In this document: in pieces, positions 28,625 through 38,530 of the stretch
Position numbering within the stretch: position 1 is the first letter of the stretch
How the letters are laid out: each line of letters opens with the position of its first letter
Assembly: GCA_902622875.1 (NCBI GenBank)
Contig: CACNRW010000002.1
Span: forward strand, 89,535 to 153,534
Direction of reading: 5' to 3'
From: an uncultured SAR116 cluster alpha proteobacterium
GTDB lineage: Bacteria > Pseudomonadota > Alphaproteobacteria > Puniceispirillales > Marisalimonadaceae
DNA length: 64,000 nt
Program-made: the position numbers and the translations under genes
The notes under the pieces: model-generated
The model's input: the letters and a program-made list of their open reading frames with translations, nothing else
Databases searched by the model: none
What the model was told of the DNA's origin: nothing

Positions 28625-29827
28625 ATGAACTTTGAAAATTCAGAAAAAGTAAAAGATTTACAAGAAAAAATTACAAATTTTATGAATGAAAACGTCTACG
28701 AAAGCGAAGAAATTTATAAAAGTCAAGTTGAAGAAGGAGGTAGATGGTGTATTCCTCAGATAATGGAAGATCTAAAGTCTAAAGCTAAATCACAAGGATT
28801 GTGGAATTTATTTTTGCCAGAAAGTGACTTAGGTGCTGGTTTAACAAATACAGAATATGCCCCTTTATGTGAAATTATGGGACGCTCTCCAATTGGAGCT
28901 GAAGTTTTTAATTGCTCTGCTCCAGATACCGGTAATATGGAGGTTTTAGTTAGATACGGAACTGAGGCACAAAAAGAAGAATGGTTAACACCTTTGCTTA
29001 ATGGTGAAATTCGTTCTTCTTTTGCCATGACTGAACCTGAAGTCGCATCATCGGATGCATCTAACATCCAAGGAAGCATTGTAAGAGAGAGTGATCATTA
29101 CATCATAAATGCAAAAAAATGGTGGACTTCAGGAGCAATGGATCCTAGGTGCAAAATAATGATTTTTATGGGTAAAACAGACCCCAATGCTGATAAATAT
29201 AAGCAACAATCAATGATTTTAGTTCCTTTTGATACTCCTGGTGTAAAGGTGCTTAGGCATTTACCGGTTTTTGGTTATGATCATGCGCCGCATGGTCACG
29301 CAGAGGTTGAATTCAAAGATGTATCAGTTCCTGTTTCTAATATTCTATTGGGTGAGGGTAGGGGGTTTGAGATTGCTCAAGGACGATTAGGTCCCGGAAG
29401 GATTCATCATTGCATGCGATTGATTGGTCAAGCTGAAAGAGCCTTAGAGTTAATGATTTCACGTGCAAAATCTAGAGTTGCTTTTGGAAAGCCAATTGCT
29501 CAACAAGGTGTTGTTATGAATGCTATAGCTGACAGTAGAGCTGAAATCGAGCAGGCTAGATTGTTAGTTCTTAAAACTGCTCACATGATGGATACAGTTG
29601 GAAATAAAATTGCAAGAAAAGAAATTTCTATGATCAAAGTTATAGCACCTAATATGGCTACTAGAGTAATTGATAGAGCTATACAAGTTCATGGTGGAGG
29701 TGGAGTGACCTCTGACTTTCCTTTATCTTATGCATATGGTTACGCAAGAGCATTAAGATTAGCTGACGGTCCAGATGAAGTTCATAATATGAGCGTTGCA
29801 AAATTAGAGATGAGAGACAAAAATTAG
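28625..29827 (+). CDS. Acyl-CoA dehydrogenase (ACAD10/11 or LvaC-like)
   Basis: This 400-residue FAD enzyme has the family stretches [48 protein letters not shown] and the C-terminal [14 protein letters not shown]. Its sequence type is that found with phosphotransferase-family kinases. In that system the dehydrogenase-fold protein eliminates phosphate from 4-phosphoacyl-CoA to give an enoyl-CoA. It follows the kinase gene by 17 bases with an AGAGGATGAAATG start region. Confidence 0.9.
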   Translation: MNFENSEKVKDLQEKITNFMNENVYESEEIYKSQVEEGGRWCIPQIMEDLKSKAKSQGLWNLFLPESDLGAGLTNTEYAPLCEIMGRSPIGAEVFNCSAPDTGNMEVLVRYGTEAQKEEWLTPLLNGEIRSSFAMTEPEVASSDASNIQGSIVRESDHYIINAKKWWTSGAMDPRCKIMIFMGKTDPNADKYKQQSMILVPFDTPGVKVLRHLPVFGYDHAPHGHAEVEFKDVSVPVSNILLGEGRGFEIAQGRLGPGRIHHCMRLIGQAERALELMISRAKSRVAFGKPIAQQGVVMNAIADSRAEIEQARLLVLKTAHMMDTVGNKIARKEISMIKVIAPNMATRVIDRAIQVHGGGGVTSDFPLSYAYGYARALRLADGPDEVHNMSVAKLEMRDKN

Positions 29828-29852
29828 GAAATTTCCTATTAATAATTATATT

Positions 29853-31109
29853 ATGAATACTCAACAAATAGAAACATTTAAAGGTCTTGTTAAATCTAAT
29901 GATATCAGTGATTTAGGGTTTTTAAAAAGATCTAGTTCTACAAAATTTTTTGAAGACGCAACTCATTTTACAAAAGCAGTTTTGAAAGATTTAATAATAG
30001 ATAGCGAAAAGCATTTAGAAACTGAATATTTTGATACATCAATATTTGAGCATAATACAATATATGTTAGTTCAGATCTTAAATTAGAATCTCAAGATAA
30101 AATTAAAATAACTCACAGTTTATTTTTATTAAATATAGATAATAATAGTCAAGATCAAATATTATCGAAGCAATTTCTAGCCTTAATTAGTAAAAATATT
30201 GATAAATCATTTAAGATTAATCTAAAAAATTCAAATGGTATTTACACTGCTTTTAAGGATTTGGTTAGAAAAGAAGATTGTGATCAAATGTCTCACATGA
30301 ATGTCCAATATTATTTCGGAAAACATGCAGACGCAATTAAATGCCTTTTTAATAAAATTAATAGCTTCTCTACAAAAAAGATTAAATATAAAATTTTAAA
30401 TGAAAGATGTATTTTTAGTCGTGAAGTTCGTTTAAATTCCGTGCTAGAGATAGTTTTCAAAGTTAAATCTATTGAAGATAATGAACTTTTATTATTAAGC
30501 AAAGTTTACAGCATAGATCATGAAAACGTATCAGCTTACTTTGAGACGTCTATCTCGTTGGTTGTAAATAAACAAATTAAAGAAATAATTTCACATTTAT
30601 TTTCTTCAAGTCATTCTACATTTTTGAATGAATTAGATTTTTCAAATTTAAGGCCACTAACTGATAATAGACCGTCGCAAAATTATTCTAAAAATGCATT
30701 TATTAGCTGTAAAAGTGCAGTTAACACTTGGGACTTAGACCATGAGGCAATGGGATCAAGTCAATTTAAAATAGGTTGTATTTCTGATGCAGCAACTCAC
30801 TTATTTACATATTGTGGAGCAGATTTTAATTGGAGAAATGAATATGATATTGGATCGGCTGCATTAGATTATTCTGTAAGATATTTTAAAGATGCTTCAC
30901 TTGGAATGGCAGTTACAATGCATACCAACTTTACAAAGATAGGAAACAAATCACTTAAATTTATTCATCACATGGTAGATGATAGTACTGGCGATGTAAT
31001 AATGGATATTGAGGTTGTTGCAGTTTTATTTGACTTAAAAAAAAGAAAATCAATCGTTGTCCCAGACGATTTTAGAGATAAAGCTTCTAAATTGTTAATA
31101 GATAACTAA
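29853..31109 (+). CDS. Double-hotdog acyl-CoA thioesterase-like protein
   Basis: This 418-residue protein has two thioesterase-type halves. The first centres on the motif CDQMSHMNVQYYFGKHADA near residues 147-166, and the second on WDLDHEAMGSSQFKIGCISDA near 290-310. The N-terminal 120 residues are lysine- and serine-rich and match nothing I know. It probably cleaves or binds an acyl-CoA; which ester is unknown. It is the last gene of the plus-strand group and overlaps the convergent dehydrogenase by four bases. Confidence 0.65.
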   Translation: MNTQQIETFKGLVKSNDISDLGFLKRSSSTKFFEDATHFTKAVLKDLIIDSEKHLETEYFDTSIFEHNTIYVSSDLKLESQDKIKITHSLFLLNIDNNSQDQILSKQFLALISKNIDKSFKINLKNSNGIYTAFKDLVRKEDCDQMSHMNVQYYFGKHADAIKCLFNKINSFSTKKIKYKILNERCIFSREVRLNSVLEIVFKVKSIEDNELLLLSKVYSIDHENVSAYFETSISLVVNKQIKEIISHLFSSSHSTFLNELDFSNLRPLTDNRPSQNYSKNAFISCKSAVNTWDLDHEAMGSSQFKIGCISDAATHLFTYCGADFNWRNEYDIGSAALDYSVRYFKDASLGMAVTMHTNFTKIGNKSLKFIHHMVDDSTGDVIMDIEVVAVLFDLKKRKSIVVPDDFRDKASKLLIDN

Positions 31110-32224
31110 TTCGAACTTAATAACTTAAATCTGTCTCTATGATAATCTGCATCGCCCATTAAATGATCAATCATAATGAGTCTCTTTGCGTAATGTGCAA
31201 CAGAATACTCCCATGTCATTGCTATTCCACCATGTAGTTGTATTGACTCCTCAGCTATAAGTTTACCAACTCTTCCTACTAAATTTTTTGCAGCAGATAT
31301 ATTCTTATCTCGTGTAGATGAATTAGTTTCAAATGTTGAAGATGCTAACATTACTGCAGACCTTACTTGTTCAATTTCAAGCATCATATCTACCATTCTA
31401 TGTTGTATACTTTGGAAAGACCCAATAGACTTGCCAAATTGTTTTCTAGTTTTCAAATATTCGAGTGTTAAATCAAAACATACTTGCATTATACCAACAG
31501 CTTCTGCCGAAAGAGCAAGTGCACCTGTAGAATTTGCTTTGATAATACACTCAAGAGCTAGATCATCTTTACATAATAATTCAGCGTTTATGTTGTCAAA
31601 GTTTAACTCAGCAGATCTATAACCGTCTATTGTATTATAGGATCTATTATTAATTTGATTATTATCAACTAAAAATAAACCAATACCATTTTTATCGTTA
31701 ATTTTTCCTTCTATTCTGGCAGAAATTATAACTTTATCTGCAGAATCACCATTAATTACAAAAGATTTACTCCCATTTATTTTCCAGTTTTCATTTTCGA
31801 AAAAGGCTTTGCTTTCTACGAAATGGTCGTCATATCTATTATTCATTTCCATATGAGCAAATGATACTAATAATTCTCCGTCAATAATTTGATTTATTAA
31901 TTCAGTTTTAGGATTTTTTATAGAAGACAAAATTGTACTTGATAACAAGCCAGAGGATAAAAATGGTTCAATGCATAATGATTTTCCAATTAATTCAAAT
32001 ATTATGCTGATATCCTCACCTGAGCCTCCTAGACCTCCAAAGATTGGCGAAATCAAGCCGCTTATTACACCTAAATTTGAACTTTCTTTCCAAAATTCCC
32101 TAGAAAAGCCGTCATTCATGTCAAGGTTTTCACTTCTTTTTTTGATATCTTTATAACTATTTTCAAAAAAACGAGCTACGGTTTCCTGAAGCATTTTTCT
32201 TTCTTCAGATAATGAAAAATCCAT
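31106..32224 (-). CDS. Acyl-CoA dehydrogenase
   Basis: This 372-residue acyl-CoA dehydrogenase has an N-terminal helical domain (FSEERKMLQETVARFF), a shortened central beta domain and a C-terminal domain with YLKTRKQFGKSIGSFQSIQHRM and ESIQLHGGIAMTWEY. It is of the divergent group that often pairs with a second dehydrogenase gene, here the one ten bases upstream; such pairs can form heteromers in sterol or branched side-chain oxidation. Whether this subunit carries the catalytic base I cannot tell by eye. Confidence 0.88.
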   Translation of the reverse strand: MDFSLSEERKMLQETVARFFENSYKDIKKRSENLDMNDGFSREFWKESSNLGVISGLISPIFGGLGGSGEDISIIFELIGKSLCIEPFLSSGLLSSTILSSIKNPKTELINQIIDGELLVSFAHMEMNNRYDDHFVESKAFFENENWKINGSKSFVINGDSADKVIISARIEGKINDKNGIGLFLVDNNQINNRSYNTIDGYRSAELNFDNINAELLCKDDLALECIIKANSTGALALSAEAVGIMQVCFDLTLEYLKTRKQFGKSIGSFQSIQHRMVDMMLEIEQVRSAVMLASSTFETNSSTRDKNISAAKNLVGRVGKLIAEESIQLHGGIAMTWEYSVAHYAKRLIMIDHLMGDADYHRDRFKLLSSN

Positions 32225-32233
32225 TCTTATTTC

Positions 32234-33430
32234 CTATAAACCAAATGATGCTTTTGCGACTATATTTTTTTGGATTTCATTAGATCCACCATAAATAGAA
32301 ATTTTTCGCATATTAAAATACTGCTTTGCAATAGGGCCCGCATATTCTGGTCCAATTGGCATTTCATTCCATCCTTCATCAAATTGTTCGGGTAAATATG
32401 GTAAAGCTTGCGGTCCAAGAGCCTTTCTAAGTAATTCAGTTGTTTTCTGTCTTACAAGTGTTCCTTTAATTTTAAGTAAAGAACTTTCCATTCCCGGTGC
32501 TTTGCCTTCCGTTGCAGCGCTGACCGTTCTAAGGTTAAAAATTTCCATGGCTAATAGATCTATTTCTAATTCAGCAACTTCTGAAGAAAACATAGGATCT
32601 TCAATTAATGGTTTTCCATTTTTCATTGATTTTCTTGAAACCATTTTTAAGTGATTTAAAGCCGATTTTGAATTGGGAACACCAGCTATTCCGGTTCTTT
32701 CAAAAGTTAGTAAATATTTTGCATATGTCCAGCCTTCATTTTCTTTTCCAACCAGATTTTTTTTAGGAACTTTAACATCAGTGAACCAAACCTCATTAAC
32801 TTCATGTTCACCATCGAGTGTAATTATTGGTTTAACTTCAACACCTGGAGAGTACATATCTATAAGAAGAAAAGAAATTCCTAATTGGGGTTTAACATTA
32901 AGATCAGTTTTAACAAGACAAAAAATCTTATCAGCATGATGACCTAAAGTTGTCCAAGTTTTCTGTCCATTAACTAAATAATGGTCACCTTTATTTATCG
33001 CTGTTGTTTTAAGACTTGCAAGATCAGAGCCTGCTCCAGGTTCAGAATATCCCTGAGCCCACCAATCCTCGTTATTTAAAATCCTTGGAAGATAATAATT
33101 TTTTTGTTCTTCTGATCCAAACTCAATCAAGACTGGACCTAACATATTTACACCAAATGGTACAATTCTTGGTGCTGATGCCTTTACAATTTCTTCTTCA
33201 AATATGTGCTTTTCAATTGCATTCCACCCAGTTCCACCATATTCTTCGGGCCAATGCCAAGCAATCCAACCCTTTTTACTTAAATTATTCATAAATAATT
33301 CATAATCTTCTTTTGTGAGTCTCTGGTATTTTCTTACTTTTTCAGATAAGTACTTTGGAAGCGTCTCTTTAAGCCAATTTCTTACTTCTATTCGAAATTT
33401 TTCTTCTTTTTTAGAATATTCAAAATTCAT
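32234..33430 (-). CDS. Acyl-CoA dehydrogenase
   Basis: This 398-residue acyl-CoA dehydrogenase contains WHWPEEYGGTGW, QGYSEPGAGSDLASLKT, VNGQKTWTTLGHHAD and a C-terminal KISIYGGSNEIQKNIVAK. It resembles the FadE group used for branched or cyclic acyl-CoAs. It precedes the gene at 31106 by ten bases and the two are presumably co-expressed as a heteromer. Confidence 0.92.
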   Translation of the reverse strand: MNFEYSKKEEKFRIEVRNWLKETLPKYLSEKVRKYQRLTKEDYELFMNNLSKKGWIAWHWPEEYGGTGWNAIEKHIFEEEIVKASAPRIVPFGVNMLGPVLIEFGSEEQKNYYLPRILNNEDWWAQGYSEPGAGSDLASLKTTAINKGDHYLVNGQKTWTTLGHHADKIFCLVKTDLNVKPQLGISFLLIDMYSPGVEVKPIITLDGEHEVNEVWFTDVKVPKKNLVGKENEGWTYAKYLLTFERTGIAGVPNSKSALNHLKMVSRKSMKNGKPLIEDPMFSSEVAELEIDLLAMEIFNLRTVSAATEGKAPGMESSLLKIKGTLVRQKTTELLRKALGPQALPYLPEQFDEGWNEMPIGPEYAGPIAKQYFNMRKISIYGGSNEIQKNIVAKASFGL

Positions 33431-33473
33431 TTTTAATTACCATTCAGTTTGATACAATTTTAGTGTATAGGTT

Positions 33474-33482
33474 TGTTATAAC
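33474..33482 (+). promoter_or_regulatory. Possible extended -10 promoter for the CoA-transferase genes
   Basis: TGTTATAAC (TG-N-TATAAC) lies 37 bases before the ATG at 33519, in the 88-base space between divergent genes. A TTGATA at about 33449 is too far away for a standard -35 box. The leader carries an AGG-rich ribosome site just before the ATG. Confidence 0.4.
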
Positions 33483-33518
33483 ATTCAATAAAAAAATACA
33501 ACAATATGAAAGGTTAGA

Positions 33519-34232
33519 ATGCAAATCAACAAAATAAAGAAAGATATGACCGAAATTTTATCAGATGTATTTGATGGAGCAACAATAATGGTTGGCGGTT
33601 TTGGTGAAGCGGGAAGCCCAATTGAATTATTGCACGGGTTAATTGATAAAGGTACGAAGGATTTAACAATTATTGCTAATAACTCAGGAAATGGAAAAGT
33701 GGGTCTTGGTGCGTTAATTGGTCAAAGACAGGTCAAAAAAGTTATTTGTTCTTTTGCAAGATCTGCTAAAGGAGTTACTTTCCCAGAATTGTATAATAAA
33801 GGTGAAATCGAATTAGAAGTTGTTCCACAAGGGACATTGGCGGAGAGAATTAGGGCAGCTGGGTCAGGTATACCTGGATTCTATACTGCAACTGGGGTTG
33901 GTACTCCTTTAGCCAAAGGTAAAGAAGAAAAAATTTTTAATGGAAAAAAATATATACTTGAACAAGCTTTAAAAGCAGATTTTGCATTTGTTAAAGCAGA
34001 AACGGCTGATAGATATGGCAACCTCACATACAATAAAACTGCTAGGAACTTTAACCCAATAATGTGTATGGCAGCAGACATATCATTAGTTCAAGTAAAA
34101 AATATTTTAGAACCAAGCGAAATAAACCCTGAACATGTTATTACACCAGGTATTTTTGTTCAAAGTCTTATTAATATAGAAAATCCTATTATTGAGACCA
34201 ATGCTATCGAGGAAGGGATGACATATCCATGA
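33519..34232 (+). CDS. 3-oxoacid CoA-transferase subunit A
   Basis: This 237-residue alpha subunit moves CoA between succinyl-CoA (or acetyl-CoA) and a 3-oxoacid. The glycine-rich GGFGEAGSPIELLHGL near the N terminus, RIRAAGSGIPGFYTATGVGTPLA and KAETADRYGNLTYNKTARNF are typical of PcaI/ScoA/AtoD. Its stop overlaps the start of subunit B by four bases (ATGA). It probably serves either 3-oxoadipate or acetoacetate at the end of the surrounding acyl-CoA pathways. Confidence 0.92.
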   Translation: MQINKIKKDMTEILSDVFDGATIMVGGFGEAGSPIELLHGLIDKGTKDLTIIANNSGNGKVGLGALIGQRQVKKVICSFARSAKGVTFPELYNKGEIELEVVPQGTLAERIRAAGSGIPGFYTATGVGTPLAKGKEEKIFNGKKYILEQALKADFAFVKAETADRYGNLTYNKTARNFNPIMCMAADISLVQVKNILEPSEINPEHVITPGIFVQSLINIENPIIETNAIEEGMTYP

Positions 34233-34885
34233 CAAATATAAATACAAAGGATTTAATTAAGGGATGGGATAGAAATACAATTGCATCGAAAATAGCAAAT
34301 GATTTGCCTCATTCCTCATATGTAAATCTTGGTATTGGCATGCCAGAATTAGTATCTCAATACATTAAAGAAGATAGAGAAATAATTTATCATTCAGAAA
34401 ATGGCTTATTAGGAATGGGACCATCACCAAATGAGAACGAAATTGATTTAGACCTCATAAATGCTGGTAAAAAACCAGTTTCTATCCTTCCAGGAGGGAG
34501 TTTTTGTCATCATGCGGACAGCTTTTCTATGATAAGAGGAGGGCATATTGATTACTGTATACTTGGGGCAATGGAAATTTCAGTTACAGGAGATCTTGCA
34601 AATTGGTCAACTGGTAAAGGCATACCTGCAGTAGGCGGTGCTATGGATCTAGTTGCAGGAGCTAAAAACGTGTTTGTAATGACACAGCATTTGACCAGAG
34701 AAGGAAAGCCTAAACTGGTTCAAAAGTGTACGTTACCACTTACAGGAGCAGGCGTTGTTTCTAGAATTTATTCAGATTACGCAGTGCTAGATATAACAGA
34801 TGACGGTTTTAAAGTAATTCAGTTAAATGAAGATATAACAATTGAATATCTTCAAAGTGTAACGGACGGAAATATATATCAGTAA
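34229..34885 (+). CDS. 3-oxoacid CoA-transferase subunit B
   Basis: This is a 218-residue beta subunit. The catalytic glutamate that forms the enzyme-CoA thioester lies in HSENGLLGMGP near residue 53, preceded by VNLGIGMPELVSQY. Later motifs are DYCILGAMEISVTGDLANW and GAMDLVAGAKNVFV. It is coupled to subunit A by a four-base overlap and completes the transferase. Confidence 0.93.
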   Translation: MTNINTKDLIKGWDRNTIASKIANDLPHSSYVNLGIGMPELVSQYIKEDREIIYHSENGLLGMGPSPNENEIDLDLINAGKKPVSILPGGSFCHHADSFSMIRGGHIDYCILGAMEISVTGDLANWSTGKGIPAVGGAMDLVAGAKNVFVMTQHLTREGKPKLVQKCTLPLTGAGVVSRIYSDYAVLDITDDGFKVIQLNEDITIEYLQSVTDGNIYQ

Positions 34886-34886
34886 T

Positions 34887-35591
34887 TTAATCCTCATATA
34901 TAACCTGATCAGTGTTGATATAGTTTAGAGCTTTTTGAGAAATTTTTAGCCCATTTCTTACTTTTTCATCCATGGCATTTTCTAATTCAATAATTCTATG
35001 TAACTTTTCTATAACTTCATCAATTTTGTTAAACGGAACTACAGTAACTCCGTCAGCATCAGCCACAATGATATCTCCTGAGTGAATGGTTTTACCACCG
35101 ATTTCAGTTGGATATCCAATTTTTGCTGGACCACTATTATATGGAGAATTTGGATTTAATCCTGTACAAAAGCAACTAAGGCCAGTTTTTACAATACCCT
35201 CTAAATCTCTCATAGGACCATCGGTTACAAGACCTACTCCTCCATTATTTTTAATCATTCCTACAATTCTATCACCAACTGCTGCAGAGCCTTGAAAACC
35301 ACTAACCCCATTTACAATAATGTCTCCTGTTTGTATTTCACTTAGCGCAATTGACATTCCAAGTACATCTGCTGCACCAGAAAAAACTGTTAATGCAGGT
35401 CCAACAATATGTTTAACATTTTTACCTGGAAAATGAAGAGGTTTGATATTTGTATCCAGAGCTGCATAACCGTTCAAAGCATCACATATAAATCCCGTTG
35501 GGATATCTTTAAAATTTTTAAGCTGTTTTATTGAAGGTCTATTTCTACTAGATGATTTTTTTATTTGTATTAGGGGTGGGTTTTCTATCAT
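34887..35591 (-). CDS. RraA-like protein / 4-hydroxy-4-methyl-2-oxoglutarate aldolase family
   Basis: This 234-residue protein is of the RraA/HMG-aldolase fold. It shows the conserved substrate loop GDRIVGMIKNNGGVGLVTDGPMRD with the arginine and aspartate that mark catalytic members (GxxxxxxD-G-R-D type), and GDIIVADADGVTVVP. In this catabolic setting, retro-aldol cleavage or decarboxylation of an oxo-acid is more likely than RNase E inhibition. It is convergent with the CoA-transferase genes and divergent from the hydroxyacid oxidase gene. Confidence 0.85.
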   Translation of the reverse strand: MIENPPLIQIKKSSSRNRPSIKQLKNFKDIPTGFICDALNGYAALDTNIKPLHFPGKNVKHIVGPALTVFSGAADVLGMSIALSEIQTGDIIVNGVSGFQGSAAVGDRIVGMIKNNGGVGLVTDGPMRDLEGIVKTGLSCFCTGLNPNSPYNSGPAKIGYPTEIGGKTIHSGDIIVADADGVTVVPFNKIDEVIEKLHRIIELENAMDEKVRNGLKISQKALNYINTDQVIYED

Positions 35592-35664
35592 TTTTTCTCA
35601 ATAATCTATTTATTTAATTAATTATTCATTCATAACATGTTAAATTAAAAACTCTAATAAATTT

Positions 35665-36867
35665 ATGGAGTACATTTTGTCTAGTTTGGTTGATAAATTC
35701 CCAAGAGTGTCTGACATGGTAAATTTAGCAAAAAGAAGAATTCCTCATTTTGCTTCCGAATACCTATTTGCAGGAACAGGTTATGATGAAGCTCTTGAGA
35801 ATAATAGAAAAGTATTAAATAAAATTTTTCTCGTTCCTAAGTACTTAAAAGGAACGGTTGATCCTGATTTGAAAACAAAATTATTTGATTATGAATATGA
35901 CGCACCGTTTGGTATGGCCCCTGTTGGAATGACAAGCCTTATGTGGCCTGGTGCAGAAGTATCATTAGCAAAAATGTCTGTTAAAAATAATATCCCCTTT
36001 TCTTTGTCAACTGTTGCATGTGTATCTGTAGAAAAGGTTGGAAAATATTTAAACGGTACAGGCTGGTTTCAATTATATCCACCAGCAGATAAAGCTATTA
36101 GAAACGATTTATTAAAAAGAGCAAAAAATTCAGGATTTAATACGCTAATTATCACTGCAGATATTCCTGCTTCAAGTAGAAGAGAAAGACTTAGAATGGC
36201 AGGTGTTTCTGTCCCTCCCAAAACCAATCTAAGAACATTTTTCCAAGCTGCAATTTGTCCTTCATGGTCTATCAATACACTTATAAACGGAATACCTAAA
36301 TTTGGAACAATGGATCAATATAGCGACGGTACTTGGCATGGTAATGCTAAATCTAAAGCTGGTTTTGCTGGTAGTCAAATGCAAAGATATTTAGACTGGG
36401 ATTATCTTAAAGAAGTTCGTGATATCTGGAATGGTCCAATAATTTTAAAAGGCTTAATGCATGTAGACGATGCAATCAAAGCTTCAAAGATTGTAGATGC
36501 AATTTATTTATCTAATCATGGTGGTCGTCAAATTGATATTGCTCCAAGTCCTCTTCAAATTTTACCGGAAACTCGAAAAAAATTAGGACCAAAATTTCCT
36601 ATTATAATTGATTCAGGTTTTTACTCAGGTCAAGATATTTGCAAGGGGTTAATTCTTGGAGCAGATTTTGTAATGACAGGAAGACCATTTATAATTGGAC
36701 TTGCTGCTTTAGGAGATAAAGGAGCAAATCATGTTCATGATATTTTAAAAGATGAACTCGCAAATGTCATGGAACAAGTTTGCGTTAAAAATATCGAAGA
36801 ATTAAAATCTGAAGATGTAGTTTTGGAAGATGATTTTACCTTAAATAATTTTAAATTATCATCATAA
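35665..36867 (+). CDS. FMN-dependent alpha-hydroxyacid oxidase/dehydrogenase (LldD family)
   Basis: This 400-residue enzyme oxidises a 2-hydroxyacid to a 2-oxoacid. The catalytic histidine is in SNHGGRQID. FMN-binding features are MAPVGMTSLMWPGAE, the ITADIPASSRRERLRMAG loop and DSGFYSGQDICKGLILGADFV. Lactate, glycolate or mandelate-type substrates are all possible. Its last six bases overlap the end of the convergent thiamine-diphosphate enzyme; the pair would fit oxidation followed by decarboxylation. Confidence 0.9.
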   Translation: MEYILSSLVDKFPRVSDMVNLAKRRIPHFASEYLFAGTGYDEALENNRKVLNKIFLVPKYLKGTVDPDLKTKLFDYEYDAPFGMAPVGMTSLMWPGAEVSLAKMSVKNNIPFSLSTVACVSVEKVGKYLNGTGWFQLYPPADKAIRNDLLKRAKNSGFNTLIITADIPASSRRERLRMAGVSVPPKTNLRTFFQAAICPSWSINTLINGIPKFGTMDQYSDGTWHGNAKSKAGFAGSQMQRYLDWDYLKEVRDIWNGPIILKGLMHVDDAIKASKIVDAIYLSNHGGRQIDIAPSPLQILPETRKKLGPKFPIIIDSGFYSGQDICKGLILGADFVMTGRPFIIGLAALGDKGANHVHDILKDELANVMEQVCVKNIEELKSEDVVLEDDFTLNNFKLSS

Positions 36868-38526
36868 TGAACTAAATCTTTTTCCAGGTAGAACCATTTC
36901 AGAACCAGTTTTAATATGCAATAACGATGGTAAATTATTTTTATTTGTCCATTCACTAGCTTCATCATAAATACTCATAAAGTCTTCCGTTTTTTCAACA
37001 GTAAATCCTTTTCCTCCCATAGCAACTGCTAATTTATTAAAGTCAGGATTTATTAATCCTGTATGTTTATATTTTCCTTTATAATTTTTGTGTTGATGCA
37101 TCCTAATAGTACCATACATTTCATTGTCTACTACAAATACAATTACTCCAGCGTTGTATTGCACTGCAGTAGCAAATTCATTTTCTGTCATTTGAAAACA
37201 ACCATCGCCTGCAAGTGCTATAACAGTTTTATTAGGGTTTCTTAATTTTGCAGCTATTGCAGCCGGTAAACCATATCCCATTGATCCAGAAATTGGTGCT
37301 AGTTGGGTTCCAAAATTTGTAAATCTAAATAATCTATGACCCCACACAGCATAATTACCAGCGCCATTGGTGATAATAGTGTTTGAATCTAAATTTTCTC
37401 TTAAATGTCTGAATATGGTAGTAAGGTCAACTCCTGAATTTGGTGCCTCAAGCGGCATGTTTCCCCATTCTAAATATTCCTCGTGGGCTTGATTTGCTAA
37501 AACTTGATTTTGAGATGATGGTTTTGTATTCAAGCCCTTCAATGCATTATTAAGTGCATTCACAAAAGATATGGGGCTACACGCAATACCCAGATGTGGT
37601 TTATAAATTCTCCCTATTTCTTCAGGACCTGGATGAATATGAACAAATTTTTTATCGTGTTCAGGTATGCCTAAAAGTGAAAAGCCTTGTGACGGATTTT
37701 CACTTAATCTACCACCTAATAAAACTAAATAATCAGATTTGTTTATGCGCTCAATTAGCTTTGGGTTTACGCCAAGTCCTAGATCCCCTCCATAATTAAA
37801 GTGAAGATTATTATAAAAACTTTGTCTTCTGTGAGAAGTTAAAATTGTTAATCCCAGCATTTCAGATATAGATTCTAAATCTTTACCAGCCTTACTTGAC
37901 CAAACAGATCCTCCTAAAATAAGAATTGGATTGTCAGCAGATTTGATATCTTCAATAAATTGAGCCAAGTCACTTGTAGAGGGAGCTGATGATAAATTAT
38001 TAATGTAACCAATTGGTTTGTTTTTAGTTTTTTCTGTTAGCATATTTTCTGGTAATGCAATTATAACTGGGCCAGGCCTTCCTGACATCGCTGTATGATA
38101 AGCTCGTGAAACAATTTCTGGTAATCTGTCAGCTTGTTGTACTTCGACAACCAGTTTTGCCATGCCACCGAAAAATTGTTGATAATCAACTTCCTGAAAT
38201 GCGTCTCTTCCATACATTTCTTTACCAATTTGTCCAACAAAAAGTATCATTGGTGTACTGTCTTGTTGAGCAATATGTATCCCAGAAGCAGCATTTGTGG
38301 CTCCAGGTCCTCTTGTAACAAATGCTATTCCAGGTCTTCCGGTCAATTTTCCATCTGCTTCAGCCATTATAGATGCTGCACCCTCATGTTTGCAAAGTAC
38401 AGTTTCTATCGAAGTTTCTTGAAGGCCATTCATAACTGAGAGATAACTTTCTCCAGGGACACAAAAAACTCTATTAACTTTTTGATTTTCAAGTATTTCA
38501 ACTAGCAGTGATCCAGCTTCTTTCAT
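36862..38526 (-). CDS. Thiamine-diphosphate-dependent enzyme (acetolactate synthase/2-oxoacid decarboxylase-like)
   Basis: This protein of about 554 residues has the three domains of the family: an N-terminal Pyr domain with the catalytic glutamate in CKHEGAASIMAE, a central domain, and a C-terminal PP domain with the cofactor motif GDGCFQMTENEFATA ending in DNEMYGT. The frame starts with a TTG at 38541, but the ATG at 38526 has GAGG nine bases upstream and begins MKEAGSLLVEIL, so I chose it. No regulatory subunit (IlvH) is nearby, so branched-chain amino acid synthesis is unlikely. Benzoylformate or oxalyl-CoA/2-hydroxyacyl-CoA-type cleavage is possible. Confidence 0.87.
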   Translation of the reverse strand: MKEAGSLLVEILENQKVNRVFCVPGESYLSVMNGLQETSIETVLCKHEGAASIMAEADGKLTGRPGIAFVTRGPGATNAASGIHIAQQDSTPMILFVGQIGKEMYGRDAFQEVDYQQFFGGMAKLVVEVQQADRLPEIVSRAYHTAMSGRPGPVIIALPENMLTEKTKNKPIGYINNLSSAPSTSDLAQFIEDIKSADNPILILGGSVWSSKAGKDLESISEMLGLTILTSHRRQSFYNNLHFNYGGDLGLGVNPKLIERINKSDYLVLLGGRLSENPSQGFSLLGIPEHDKKFVHIHPGPEEIGRIYKPHLGIACSPISFVNALNNALKGLNTKPSSQNQVLANQAHEEYLEWGNMPLEAPNSGVDLTTIFRHLRENLDSNTIITNGAGNYAVWGHRLFRFTNFGTQLAPISGSMGYGLPAAIAAKLRNPNKTVIALAGDGCFQMTENEFATAVQYNAGVIVFVVDNEMYGTIRMHQHKNYKGKYKHTGLINPDFNKLAVAMGGKGFTVEKTEDFMSIYDEASEWTNKNNLPSLLHIKTGSEMVLPGKRFSSL

Positions 38527-38530
38527 GATT

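Noticed and set aside
36862..38526. Acetolactate synthase for branched-chain amino acid synthesis
   Set aside because: No IlvH small subunit or ilv genes are nearby and the neighbours are catabolic, so a different ThDP reaction is likelier.
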